Shown one piece after another: positions 47,950 through 62,027 of a stretch of 64,000 nucleotides of DNA. The position numbers and the translations under genes were made by a program. The number at the start of each line of letters is the position of its first letter. The stretch's first letter is position 1. The DNA is from Lutraria lutraria (lineage: Eukaryota > Mollusca > Bivalvia > Venerida > Mactridae). The stretch is from NCBI GenBank assembly GCA_964023205.1, contig OZ026838.1:33197843-33261842 (forward strand), given 5' to 3'. The notes under the pieces were generated by a model. The model was not told the origin of the DNA, ran no database searches, and worked only from the letters and a program-made list of their open reading frames with translations.

Positions 47950-50900
47950 TTAGTACTGCGGGTATGTGGAACCGATCTGAAATGAATTAAAATATATGAT
48001 TGAAATGAAAAAATCAGTCTTCAATGAAATTTGAAGAGAAATATCTCATCTTAGTTAAACCTACAAATTACAAAGTGGCTACAATTATACTCGTACATAC
48101 ACCAGTGTAAAATCTACTTAGTGAAAGAATTAAATACAAGACAAAAAAAAATCTTTGAATAAACTTTTGAAGTGCATGATTATATGTTCAACTAGATATG
48201 TACAGAATAAAATCTCAAGATACAGATCCATATAAATTAAGATATAATGTATATTAAAGAAGACAAAAATCTTTAATATCCACCACCAACAACAAGGAGC
48301 ATGCATGTTTACGTACCAGATGATTATGATGATGATGAAGCAAATGATCATTTTGTCAGTATCAAGGTGTTAGAAAATAAATCAACCATGGTAATATAAT
48401 CGGAGTAAAAAATCTTGATATTTTACTCTTGTACAAAATATAGATCTGATCATTATTATAAGAAGTTGAGAATAATTTCTATACATATAATTTACAGCAG
48501 AATTTAAAACTGTATCATAAATACAGTAACACCAGTCTTGATAATGACAAAAAGCACAGTCTAGCATATATTAAGCAACCATATCTCTAATATATATATC
48601 ATTTAGAAACAAATATTTATAATAGGTGAAAGCTGCAATCAAGTGAATTTAATATATCCTCATACACAAATAATTCAAAATATATACATAAATCTCTAAC
48701 ATGTATTTTAAGATCTAAAGCTATATTTAGATACAGACACTATCAAGCTACCAGTATTTCAGGTACAAGAAAACATTCTGAGGTGTTAACAGTACAATAT
48801 TTAAAGTATAAATGTTTGTCTATATTGTGTACATTACAACATATATTGTCCTAATTCTTCCAGAATCCAGACCCATTGTTTATGATGTGTAACTAAATGG
48901 TAGATTTTTTAAAAAGTAGTTCATTCCATGCTAAAAAAGGTTGTATATTTCTGCATCAGAAACTTATAACCTTGAATAGCAAATGAAATAGTCTTTCACC
49001 AGGCACCTCAAAATGCTTTAAGCAATTTATTTTCATTCTTTTTCACTTGGGTTTAACATTCCACCAATAGACAGGGTAATTTGGTGACTTGAGCTTTACA
49101 GGAGGAGGAAACTCCCAGATGTACACCTGGGAAGAACCGCAGACCTTCCATAAGCTTCCTCACATGTGAAACTCGGTCCTAGTCCAGATTTGAACTCACA
49201 GTGGTGAGGGGCAAGTGATTACTAGTCAGAGACCATGGTCTCATTGTGGAAGTACATTGCTACAAATAAATCAGAATACAATACCATCATATAATTAACA
49301 CCTTTTACCAATTTTATTAACAAATACTTCCAATTAAAGTTTCACATTAATTTGTTAATAAGGTACCATATTTAAATCCAGCACACTCAGCTCAATAATC
49401 CACATCATTCTATACTTATAAAATGTAGTCAATTCACAAGACAAGCACAATTTATTCATTAATTGGTAATGCTTAAAATTAATTTGAAACTGTTAATTGG
49501 AATTATAGTCCAGATGATATATAAATTCAATATAAATCACTAGTAAAAAACTAGCAAGAATTTGAAAGACAAAATGTTTATAGAAAATATTTCAAACAGG
49601 AATTTCAATTCAAGTTAAATTATTTAATACTGTAATAAACACTAAACACTAACTATCCATGGCTAATAAGCAGAGATTGAGAAGCAGCAATGAACCTCAA
49701 TAATGACTGGAAATATATTTAGATTTAGTATAATAACAAGCAGAACCTACACTTCTGGCCCATCCAACCATTATAATGTAGTTCTAGGGAAAAATACCAA
49801 CCAATATAAACAGCATCCACATTTTCCAACAGTATTACTTCATAATTAGAACACAGAGTCCATTTTTCAAAATTTGTAATATTAAGGAGATGAAGTATAT
49901 AAAATTAATATAGTGAACAGCTGTAATGAAGCATAATGAAATGATTTTATTTACAAACTAGAATATGATAACTCTATATAAGACAGATTGAAAAAAATAG
50001 CAGTTCTGTCACAGTCCCTCATAAAACATTTGGTTGAACACACAAAAAGTTAGTAAGCATTCTTTTGACCCAAATCCATAGTCAATCCATCAATTTTCCT
50101 TAATTTTGATTTCAAAGAAAGTGGATACTATTTATTTTCGCTGTGTATTTATGAATGGTGTTAATAATACTTAACTACATACCCATTACTTGCTAGCTGC
50201 TTATTGTCTTTCTCATATGCTAGACTGTGAAACAGTAAAATAGACGAAATGTGATGACATGAAATAAGTGATATGAATACATTCTGTATGATTGAATAAG
50301 TAATAAAGAAACTCAACAATATACTAGATAACACTATGTATGGGATAATGACTATGTGTGTAGTGTACTACCACAATACTTAGTATTGTAGGCTCGAAAC
50401 ACTACCAGATAAATCACAACAGTGGAATTCTGAATTCAAAACAAATCATCTTACAGTACAGCATTCACATTGTATGGCTCTATACAAATTACGGTACAAC
50501 ACAACAATTTGAATGAATACCCACAACACCGAATGTTTGATGAAGGTAATGCATCAACAGACTTAATAAGACCCAACAATGAAGGAACTCATGGTCTATG
50601 ATACAACATAATATCTATCTGACATACATTAACAGTTAAGTTCATTCCCTCTACTTGATTTACTGGTTAAACACATTTGTACTTCACAATCCAATATTTA
50701 ATCATACACATTAAAGCAGCACATGTTCCCATAAATTCTAATCCTTGAATAAAATGGAGACATTTAAAAATATAGCACCAGGCAACCATTTTAGACATTA
50801 TGAAAACAGATACTTCATTAAAAATGAAGTCCATTAAGAGTCAAAGTACATGTTGTAGAGTTGTGCTAACAGTGTACAATGAAAATTGTATACAATATTT

Positions 50901-53900
50901 TGTAAGCTATTCTCACATACAAAATGTGATAGTAAAAAAATGAAAAAGCCAGATGTAATCAAATGTTCAGATGAAAAATGATAGTGAACAATTTCAAACA
51001 GTGTACTACATTATATATATATGTTCCTATACCATGCAATGTAACATCAAAAGAATATATATATCGTGAATAAATCAGGTACAGATTGTACGAAAACTAA
51101 TAAATATTCAAAGAATACATTGCTAAAGACAATACAAGAGACTATACTCATTCCACACACTAGAAGCATGCAGTGATCACACTCACTAAATAATATATCA
51201 CAACTTGCCAGTACGCTGCTATACAAACTGTGCAAATATTGACGAACAATACATAACAACACAACACTCTACAACAGCCCAGATATCCACCTGATATTTC
51301 ATCCGAAAAATGAATATTTTTCTTGAATAATAGAAACCCTAACATTACACCAGCATGCAAGTCAAAATTAACTTCAACATTTAATATATCATAAAAATTG
51401 GTTGCTATAGCACCAAAACTAGGGAACAACTGATAGATCATATAAATATGAAATCTATCTTCTACAAATTCATTAAGATGATAGACCATTAATATCAGTA
51501 GATCAACAAACTGACATAGACTATAAGATTACATTGATAACATTGGTACTTCTATACGTTTACAAGTAACATAAGTATTAGTGGTGTTAAATTTTCCAAA
51601 CCAAAATATCAGGGGGAAACTGGTGGTCCGCCGGTGGGCAGCAGGAAAGTAGTAATCAAGGAGAGTATAGCAAACTGATCCAGCTCACAAACATTTTCAC
51701 TTACTGTCGAAACGTAAGACTGATATTTATCTGGCCAAGTACCAGATACAGATGAATATTCGATGTTAGAGTCATATAGAGATGAAGGTTTGTAATCCAT
51801 GGATAAATTATCGATGTAGCTTGACCTGAGGCCGTATGTAATGTCTCCTTGGCTCAAGCTGGAGATAAATAGTTGACACATGTCTCATTAAAGAGAAGTT
51901 AAAATCAGCAGAATATATCTGTCGTACCTACATGTAAGCAAGCTACTAAATGATTTACTAATCAAATCTTCAAATCACTATGTGATGGTTCGTCTGATTT
52001 TCAAAAATTGATGTTTCTTTATTCAATGAAGAAGATGAAAATCAATGACTAACAATTACAGACATAACACTTGACAAAGTAAGCTTTAAGCGAGGCAATA
52101 CTATGCAACATAACAATGAAATTGTTCACAACTAGTTAATATAACCTCCATAAGGCAAAATATTCACATCAAACGTTTTAATACCAAGCAATACGTCCTA
52201 AACCCGCTGTTTCAAAAAGCTTCAAGCAATACTTAACACTGTCAATTAAAAGTGTATTAAATGAATTGTGTCATATGATAACACTGCACAGATTGAGAAC
52301 TTCTTGATTCCTAAATCATGAAGTGTCATATAGACAGTACTTTTTGTACAAATCTTTCAGTAGAATGTACGCTAATTCAACTGTAAAGTGCAACAAATTT
52401 GGATTTTCTAAACATATTTGAATAACTCAAGCTAATAAGCAAAATTTCTCACATGACCCAACTCAAGTAATTATACAACATTAGTAAACACAAACAAGAC
52501 TTTTTAATTTCAGGATAAATCAATTGCTTTAAAAGTCCAACAAAAAATCTGCCATATAATACATGTATACAACAAGCATTATACTTGCAAGATAGAGGGG
52601 ACTATTTCCTCCAAAGTTTGAAATCAATCTGTCTAACCTAGGTAATACACAGAACAGTTCTTTATTGTCTAGGCTAAGGTTGATTAAAAATAATATATAC
52701 AAGTTCTCTTGAAGAACCGATATGTAATATTTATGTTAAGTTTAACAATCAGTATATTTGCATTTAAAACCAATTGGAGATCATCTTTAAACACACCCCT
52801 GTCTTCTGATAATCTACTTGCTTCAATGCTTAAGTATAATTTATTATTTACTCCAATAAAGAATAATTAAAATAGCTACAATAGGAATTATAAGTAAAAA
52901 TGACATTCTGGCAAGTGCTAAAATCTTGTAACGTGAAGACTACACACCAGTGAGTCTGTATAACTATTTCATATCACTGCACTCAGACTACCTAATACAC
53001 CCAACCCTACACCAGTAAGTAATTACTGGAAACAGGATAATTGATAAAGGGCAATAACTATGAAAGCAGACTTGAAGACCCTTTACTCAATCACAACATT
53101 GATGTACTATTTTGACATTTTATAAGAATTAAATAGAAACAACATCCAATACTTAACTTCCAATGAAGCAAATTGACATGAAATTACAGAATACATAATG
53201 TCCAAGATAACTGTTTTAACTAAACATTCAAGTACTGTAAGTCAAATGACCACCGGTAAGTAAAAGACTAAAAAAAAATCCTAAACAATTTAAAAATTTG
53301 TAACAAATTAGTAATATGATATTATACTTATAATAATATGACAAGAACATTAATTTGACTTTAATCAAGAATAGTGAATTACAAATATCATATATAATAT
53401 TAGTAAATTGAAAATAATATCATATAATAGACCACAGTAACTTAATTATCTTGATGTTTAACAACACATGTTCAGAAGAAAATACATGTATATCATGGCT
53501 TTCAAAAAAAAACAAAAACAAAACATTTAAAATAAGCATACAGACATGTTATAAATGCCATACACATGTATCTATATATGCAAAATGGTTGATACATTTT
53601 ATGAAGGCTATACATTCCTGTAATACTTAAATAAAAAAGGCAAAATGAAAATAGTTCATCACCCAATTAGCACTGTACACTGTTAGCTAAAACAACAAAA
53701 CAACTGCACACAATATTCATACGGAGAGCTTTAACAAGATGAAGGTATATTAACCATTATAAGTTAACATAAAGATATTGAAACAATGAGAAATAAAACA
53801 AAAGGACAGAAACAAAATCATCATCTTTCAAAATCAACAACTGTAATTAAGAACACAGGATGATAATATATATGTCTTTTAAATCAAGACACAGAATTCA

Positions 53901-56900
53901 ATCAGTGTAGATCAATTAAAAGCATACCAAACTAAAAGTTCAGGGGTCACACATCATACTAGTATTACTACCAGAAAAGAATTTACATGGATTCAGACTC
54001 CAATCAGTTACGGTGCTATATAGATGCGTCTGAGCATCTAACACTGATTGATAAATTGATGATCATACATGGACTTCTACACCTATATACCTCAGGTCAT
54101 ATACATGGGGAGTAATAATACTTGCATCCAATTAACTAATAACTAAACATAATCAACAGTAAATCGATAAAACGAACAGATCAGAAATCATGCTGCATGG
54201 AAACCTCAAAAACAAAACTACACACATCATTCATGACTTGCTACATAAAACCCTGATTACAACTTAAAAAGGGCTAAACAAACCTGGTTAAAATAAAATA
54301 TGTAACAAATACATCCAAGGTATTTGCGAGAAGTCCAAGATGTACAATTAATAGCAACTGAATTCTTTGACTAAGGGTCAAAATATATGCATCCAAGATA
54401 TATTGAAATTTTGCCAATAGAGTTGACTGCCATTTCCATCATAACAAATTCTTTCATTTAATTTCATTACACAGTAACAATTCAAAGTTTAGCGGTTAGT
54501 ACCAAATATTTCCACAATTTGCACAAACTCCTAATGTCTAATATAAATACTAACACAAAATTTGTAAAACTGATTTTTTAAAACTTTCCAAAAAATTGAC
54601 CTTTTAATTTTATGAGATTATTACCTCAATTCAACATCCCTGTTTTGCAAAACAGGGGCGTCTATTGGAGAATATTCCATAAAAGCAATGTAATCACAAT
54701 ATTTAAGACCAAAGATTTTTCTGACAGTAAAGCAATGTATTAGCAACATAATGATAAGTTAAGAAAGGTTTGAGAGAGAACCAAGCTTAGTTAGGAATCT
54801 TTGGATTAGGCAACTAGCATTCATGAATTCAGTGCATCTCTATAAGTGAGTACACTAGTCAAATGGTAAGACAATCTGAGTCTAATTCGTTGATTATAGT
54901 TTATTAATTCTGACTGACCTTAAGGTGAACTGATTTGGTAACACTACTTGTACATTCAAAATCAATTAAAGACTGGTACTATATATGAAAAACATTTAAG
55001 ACTAAAATAATAAAACAAAAATTAAATACTAAATTTGACTAATCTATCATTTTTGAAGCTTAAAGAATATCATGAAATGAACATTGTTTATTTTCAGCAG
55101 TAGATTCTATTCTTTTTAACGATGCACTGAAATCTACTGCTAAAATAAATTAGCTATAACATCTTGGACATGAATATCAAATTCAGTGTAGATTTGATTG
55201 AGTTTCATATTTAAATACTAATTGTGATGAAACAAAACAATCAAAGACTACACAGAAACTGATTAAAAAAATAATGGTAAAGCAAAAATTAGGTGCACAC
55301 TGAACAAACGTGTCAAGACAGAGAGATGATCAATCCGTACCTAGGAGACACGCCTTTAGTGTTCCTCAAACTATAATTGTGTGTATGCTTTCTACAAGAA
55401 CAAGGCAGTGAATGTATACAATTGGTTCATCCTTAACAGTATGTGCTGATTAATCTAAGATTCAATCTAGCAAAATTGTCTACACAAACATGTATTGATA
55501 CAAACATTTAACAAGGGTAAGATACAGTCCATTTAAATTCACATCAATATAAGCAGTTAAGAAATTCATATTTATAAATAACATTTACACAATCATAATT
55601 TTCGTCAAGCTATCTAATGATATTAAAATTCCAGATAATGATTATATACAAATCAATCATCAATTCTAGAAAATCAAGTATTTTACAAAAAAGCAGAAAA
55701 AGGATTATCATCACATCTAGAGTGAAAGTTTGGACATTAATTAGTTACTTCAAGACTATTTTAAGGTTAAAAGAATCAATACACAGCACAAGGGAGTGAT
55801 TTTAAGAGTGAAATACTAACCTCTTGGCACTAGGTGAAGACCCAGAGTGTCGTGTGCTACGTTTCACCGAGCCAATGTTGGCATGGTTGTTGGTATGCAC
55901 AGAGCTAACTTTACTGGCTTTCAAAGGGGACATAACAGACCCATGGGCACTTTTTGAGGCAGTTCGAAGGGGCTGAGTAGTAGATCTTTTGTGACTTTTA
56001 TGATCTTCTGACCTGATAGGGTAAAACATGCAGGTAGTTTAGATGAAATGTGCAGAGATAATAAGTGGTGTTGCAGCAAAAAGGCGAGGCATAGGTAAAA
56101 AATTATTGCATTTTCATACTAAGTTCTCTGGACAATGGGTTAAATTAGCTCTACAATATATGCTAAGAAATTTTATCAAGGTGAAAAGGAAAACATAAAA
56201 TTACATCACATGGATGTAAGCTATGATTTAACATTTCTGCAATTTTAAAAGCAGCAGGAAAACTTGACTACAGACTCTCTTCATAGAATCCTACTGATCC
56301 TTCACTAATAAAATTAACTTTAGGAAAAAATTAGACAACACCACGCTTATCTTTGCTTAGATTAGCAATGATTGAGAAAATAGAGAAACTTGTAAGGTGC
56401 AAAAGAAATTATATCAGATAAGTCAGTTATGCCCCTCCTGTATGTTAAAACTACAGTAGAATGAGAAACATTCCCAGAAAAGGGTTACAATGCAGTAATA
56501 AATCTAAGGAAAAACTGTACATGAAAACAGTGTCCAACAAATTATGTAACATGAAATGCAGTCACAAACAAACTCAAGTTACAAGCCTGAGCAATTTTAG
56601 ACACTATGCAATGGTGGTTATGAAATCATTTCTATAGCATTCAGAAGAACAAACTCTGGTGTTAAATTAGCAGCCAAAGTTAACATCATTAGCAGCAGCA
56701 GCAACATACTTTGTCATGATGTTATGTCATTTTTCTTAAAAGATAAATGAATCTCTTTTATTAGGAACTCATTCTGTTATATAGCAAAAACGAAGTAAAA
56801 AAATGAATGGGGCTTTCAAGCTTAGTTTCCAACTTCAGAAATAATTGAAAAATAGGATTCTTATATATCATTTCTAATAGGGAATCTAAAAGGTATAATA

Positions 56901-59900
56901 TAAGTATGTATGTGATGAACCTACGGGAATAAAACAAAACTCTAATAGCAACTGATCAACTTAGCAGGTAGAGCAATAATTCTAGTAAAACATTCATTGA
57001 ATCACCTTACCAAGCCATACACACCTACTGGTTTACTGACCTCACCATCTTAAGATAAAACAGCTGGGACATGCCAGGAAGCACAGCACATCATGAAAAA
57101 TTGACCGACTTACCTTGATATTTAACAACATGAAGTTACAGAGATGTTTATCGATTTATTGCCAAAGACAGCTAATAATACTGTGATTAAAATCCCTCTC
57201 TCTTGTACAGTACATTACTAACACCAAGTATGTTCAGATAACAGTGTAATCGCAGTTCACAGTATAATACTTACACCACACCCCCAGTTGTAGCTGACCG
57301 TGTATGTTTTCCTCGAAGCAATTTAAGCTGATTAAGCTTATCACCCTGTGTCTCAATTCTTGTACCTCTTGTCACTGGACCTGTGTATATTCTCTGAAAA
57401 CAACAACATAATCATATTTCCATTCCATTGAACTGTCCTTCATGTAAATAAGCTTTTAAAATCATTGGTACTTTTCTTTTGAAAGACATAAAGGATTGTA
57501 AGTTTTTGTGTTACATTTTATGCAAGATAGAAACAAATATGTCCAGGCAATAAGTTATTGTTTGTATGGCAAAAAGCAATACAGTTATGTGTCTAAGATA
57601 AGCATGGGGTACAGTACAAGTGATAAATCCTTTACTAGGATTGAATTCATGGTAACTTTGGTTGGTTCCCAAATGCTTGAATCAAAGAAAATTTTAGTAA
57701 GCGTTTAGTAAAATAGTCAAAATGATCAACTAACATCATCTTCATTAGACCAAGCATTGACATATCTTGTTTCTAGAGAATCTTGTATTCTCATATCATC
57801 TAATCCAGTAAGAACCTTGGATACACTATGATGTCTATCTCTCTTCTTGTCATGATCCTGAAAATATTATAAAACAAATATATACTACAGATAGGGCAGT
57901 AGCGAGTATCTGAATACTAGGATAATAGTGACCGGAACCTAAAAATCGAATATGAATATTCTCCACTTCGAGCACCATCTCAATAAACACAAACCTACAA
58001 GGCAGTCCAACAAATATAAACTATTATGAAGTCATTAGCTCAATAAAAAAATAATCTTACCAAGGAATGCAAAAACTGAATTTTCTTCTTGATGAATGAG
58101 TAATAAAAAGAGATCCAACAACTCTCCTCTTACAAATCTTTGCAATCTCAAAATGGACAAAAGGTTTTCTTCTAACTATAAAGGTGAACAGGAATATGTG
58201 ACTTAAAAGACTGCCTACATACCTTAACTTTAGCCCGATACAAATCTCCCTGCATCCATAACCAGGCTTGTTTCTCCTCAAGGAAGTTTTGTTGAGGACC
58301 GATGATGGATCCTGGCCGACATATACGACACCAACCAATTGTTTCTGCAGCCGTGAACTTGTAATGTTTCATCATATAACATCCTATCAAGGTACCAGTT
58401 CTACCCAAACCCGCTAAAACATGGAGAATATTTAAACATGATTAGGAAACAGAATAATTAGAAATACCTGTCATGAACAACATAAGTTGAATACTGGATA
58501 GAATAGTTTAAGTTCACCGAAGACTAGTTATTAACCCGGCAAAACTTTGTATAATTATTTGTCCATGGGTACAATTACCACGTAAGTCTACAAAAGCTAA
58601 AAGATACCATACTAGAGTTACAAAGATTAGCCGTTTAACTTGATAATATCTATAAGATAATTACAGTTTCCTAAGCAAATAGGTAAACACTAAGCCAGGA
58701 TTAAGAAAAAGAATGTACCTTTACAATGAATAGCAATGCCCCCCTCAGCATTTTCAGAAAGTTCTAGAAACTGCCGGACTATAGTATCACTAGGTACACT
58801 GCCATCAATAAAGAAGAGATCATAATGGTCGAAGCCAGCGTCAGTAAATCGTCGTGCATCATAAATTTTCTTGTTGAGACGAACTATAGTTGTTACGTTG
58901 TGTTTACGGAAATATGGAAAATATGCTTCGGGAGCATGTAGAGGATACCCTGTAATGTAACAAGTTACAATGAAATAATGTGACTTTAATACCATACAAC
59001 ATACACATAGACTGATGAACGACAAATTAATTTTTTGAAAACACAGATAATATTGGAAGAGTAAAATAGATTTATAGCATTAGAAATTAATGAATATATT
59101 CATAAAGACAATTTTATCTCAATCTTTAATTTGTAATTTTACATTAATTTAAAGGAATATAACTCTTGGTGAAAATATTTATGAAACATAAGATATACAA
59201 GGTTTGTTTCCCTTTAATAGCACAAGGAAAGTATAATTGAACATGACAATAACACTTAAATGATAATATATATTCTCACTTCCTATTTACGTCAACATAA
59301 GTAAGTGATAAGAACATCAAGATACTTGACTACTTGTTATTGGATTGTGTTTCTTACATAAATACCATTGATGATTTACATAGGAAGACAAATAGTTACT
59401 AAAATGATAATATCTTAGATTACAATCATCTGTCAGTTAACAATGGTTATACATTGATTAAAATTTGCGTGAAGTCATCTTATCTTTGTGAAATCAGTGT
59501 CACAGTTTAATGTACAATGAACACATTATTTACATATTTAAACCATTTGCAATGTAAGTTTCTAGGGTAAATAGATTTTTATGATATACAATACAATGTA
59601 TCTATCTTAATACATGATAATTGACACACATGGAAAATAATGACGTATTATACATACAGCTTGTTGAAGCGAATTGTTACAATTTTCAGACAAGGAATAC
59701 GGTAGCAATTTCTTAAATGCATATTCTATGCAAGGTACTATTTATTTTGGTGGATTTTACTCCTTTTTACAATGATATGTCAATTATATATGACTGCCGG
59801 TTCAACAAACCAGTTTTCGTGGACAATATTAACCAGTATAACCAGTACTAACTTGAAACACCCTTCCATAAGGGGCAGGCATGTTCTCTCTCCACATGTG

Positions 59901-62027
59901 GAGGAAAATTGACTTTGTCAAGATTTCATAAAAGCTGTCATTTAATTCAGATGGCTGGGTAACAAGTCAAGCCGCAGTGCACAAACCCCTGGACCATAGC
60001 CTCTTGAGTAAGGTAGTAGATTTACAAGAAGACAGAATGAAGACTAACACAAACAAATAGCTTAAAAGACCTTAATAACTGCATTGAATAAGGAAAATAA
60101 TGACAATCAAATTTGAAACAGAAGTAAACATTTAATTATATTGACATACTGGCCAACAATTTCATACTTGAAAATATTCATGATATATAAAAAGATACAT
60201 CAGTACTCATTTGATATAATGTCTCATTCCATTGTTTATCTAATGACCATGCCATTATAAAATGTCCTGCATCTATTCTTCAATACTAGATAATGAAACT
60301 GTGATTGTAACATAATATATGTAGGATGTTAACATTATACAATTTCATTGCAGTTGCCACGTTTCTTAGTACTGTATTTCATAAGTTGCTAACAATGAGA
60401 TTTAGTGTAGATTTTTAAGTAAAACATACATGTATATATATTAAAAGAAGTTAAATGGAAATTTCACATTACAAATCAAGACCTTAGTCACCTACCATCT
60501 CAGCACCACCATTAACAGCTGATGTAACACATCCAGCATGACAATTTACCTGTGAGTCTAACCTACCATTTTCAATCTTGCTCTTTGGATGTGGTCCACT
60601 AAATGCAAGGAACTTGTCAGGTATTATCCAGTTAAGGTCTCCATTCTCTACCCTCTGTTACAGGAGAAGGGAAAAACAAATATAACAGTTAATGGGAGCT
60701 ACTGTTATTCTGATGAAAAAGTGGACTAACCAGGAAATAACTGAAACAATGCAGTGATTGGATGAAGCAGAATAGTGAGGTATTTAGGTAACAAGCCAGA
60801 GAAAGTGTCCAATGCCGGACCATGTGCAGGTTACATACATACTAAATATGTATGTATACATACGCAAGGGGGAACTATCTAAGCTACAGTGATACATGTA
60901 CAGAAATGAGACAGACAATTGTTTCTATTAATTAACATGCTAACATCAAGTTTCCTTGGCTCTGACTTTCAAACTTTCCAATCAATGTCAAGCATAAAAA
61001 CAATTGTCCATTATTAAAACTACTTAAAATAATGCCTGTAATCAATTTACTTCTTCAATACACAAACAAACAAAATTCAAACAATAGAATACACATCCGA
61101 TTATCAGTCTAGTGTAATTCTATCAGGAAGTTTAATAAACAATATTGTATAATGAAAATTTAGGTTTAAACAGAAAGACAGGATAATAAGAGCAATTAAT
61201 TATACAGTAAGACATTGTACAGGCACTATACATCAAGTAGCTTTAAATAAATACACAAAATTCGAAAATGGCCATTGATTACAAAGCTATATAAGAGTAT
61301 CACTATCGTTCCAAAGCAACATAAAGTTAATGATAAAGTATATATACACATAAGCCGAAAGTTTTGAAAACTGAAGAACAAAGCCTGTATTTGTACACAT
61401 TAAATCATATTAAATTAAACAAGAATGCTGTGTTTAAATACTACACAGATTCCCAAAGTGTACAATTTAAGTTGGCTTCTAAGTATGACAATTTAAACTC
61501 CATTTTTACTGCCTAAGTAACAGTAGCAAGATGGAAATAGCCAATGAGATATATTACCATCAAAACAGAGCACATTACTTTGTATACTAGTACCAACTAA
61601 ACTGACCCAAGGCCATGATTCATCTAAGATCATGTTAAATAATGGGAATTATAAATTGGCAATATATCTAAAGCAGTTTACTTTATGCATGTATTAACCT
61701 TATGATAAGTTCAAATGGATTTAAAGTCATAGCATTAAACACCAGCTTAGTTCTTCATATTTTCATCAGATATAAGCAGTATACATATGATGGCCATTTT
61801 CTCGGTTTGAGTATAATGATGAAGTATGTTAGTACTCTGAACTAAAAAACTACCAGTATACAACAACTAACACCACTAAAGAAGGGGAAGGATTATAAAG
61901 ATGGGGTACGACATGCAGGCTCCTGAAGGGAACATTTACCATTCTCTATCTTTGTTTTAGGGTGTGGTCCACAGAAAGCAAGGAATTTATTTGGCACAAT
62001 CCAGTTGAAATCACCATTTTCTACTTT
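47950..62027 (-). CDS. CDC14: CDC14 dual-specificity phosphatase, catalytic and C-terminal part (5' end outside window)
   Basis: Exons from the right: 61940-62027 or 60567-60654 (alternatives), 58719-58949, 58223-58413, 57735-57857, 57275-57393, 55821-56012, 51705-51858 and 47950-47976. All phases close, giving 374 residues in the window. Landmarks: [47 protein letters not shown]; the signature [15 protein letters not shown] with the catalytic cysteine, split by an intron between 58719 and 58413; and [18 protein letters not shown]. The tail is basic and serine-rich ([36 protein letters not shown]), as in metazoan CDC14. The enzyme removes phosphate from proline-directed phosphoserine sites and acts in mitotic exit, cytokinesis, DNA repair and cilia. 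The N-terminal (A) domain exons lie beyond 64000. Ends with IGSTYPQY or with an alternative tail (separate entry). CDC14A versus B not resolved. Confidence 0.9.
48000..51600. other. Last CDC14 intron; no further gene seen
   Basis: AT-rich, with a SINE remnant at about 49030-49250 and scattered low-complexity tracts. Open frames at 48130, 48382, 51047 and 51160 are not supported by splice signals in frame or by recognisable domains. Confidence 0.5.
49030..49250 (-). repeat. tRNA-derived SINE remnant
   Basis: On the minus strand: a weak A-box followed by GAGTTCAAATCTGG (B-box). The body includes CATGTGAGGAAGCTTATGG and GGTTCTTCCCAGGTGTACA, related to the body of the SINE at 22195 but diverged. 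Confidence 0.5.
51609..51858 (-). CDS. CDC14: CDC14 penultimate exon, extended form with alternative C-terminus
   Basis: The exon codes [20 protein letters not shown] through KYQSYVST. A strong internal donor (CGACA then GTAAGTGAA) at 51705 allows splicing to the last exon. If it is not used, the frame runs on for 31 more residues ([27 protein letters not shown]) to a stop at 51609. The extension is partly hydrophobic. Confidence 0.6.
51860..55820. other. CDC14 intron; nothing further supported
   Basis: About 4 kb of AT-rich sequence between coding exons. I looked for exons in phase with the flanking ones and found none needed: the exon at 55821 ends with AG and the next at 51858 starts with C, completing a serine codon. 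Confidence 0.5.
59780..60010 (-). repeat. Possible SINE remnant in a CDC14 intron
   Basis: Contains CTCTCTCCACATGTGGAGG and an AACCAGTATAACCAGTACTA phrase resembling the body of the SINE at 18545. tRNA boxes are too decayed to be sure. Confidence 0.3.
60567..60654 (-). CDS. CDC14: CDC14 alternative exon, version 2 (canonical-like)
   Basis: 88 nt, acceptor CTGTAACAG, donor GTAGGTTAG. Codes [18 protein letters not shown] then [12 protein letters not shown], close to the usual CDC14 sequence. Enters at phase 0, leaves at phase 1, exactly like the upstream version at 61940-62027, from which it differs at six of 29 residues. Confidence 0.85.
61940..62027 (-). CDS. CDC14: CDC14 alternative exon, version 1
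   Basis: 88 nt, acceptor TTGCAATTGCAG, donor GTAAATGTT. Codes [18 protein letters not shown] then [12 protein letters not shown]. Same length and phases as the version at 60567-60654. A Cys replaces the usual Ser before GPHP. Since 88 is not a multiple of three, splicing both together would break the frame, so only one can be used per functional transcript. Confidence 0.85.

Noticed and set aside
47941..47976. Last CDC14 exon read in the phase of exon 55821 (R-S-V-P-H-T-R tail)
   Set aside because: Possible by phase if the 51705-51858 exon is skipped, but the model including that exon uses strong signals and closes in frame, so I kept it as the main form.
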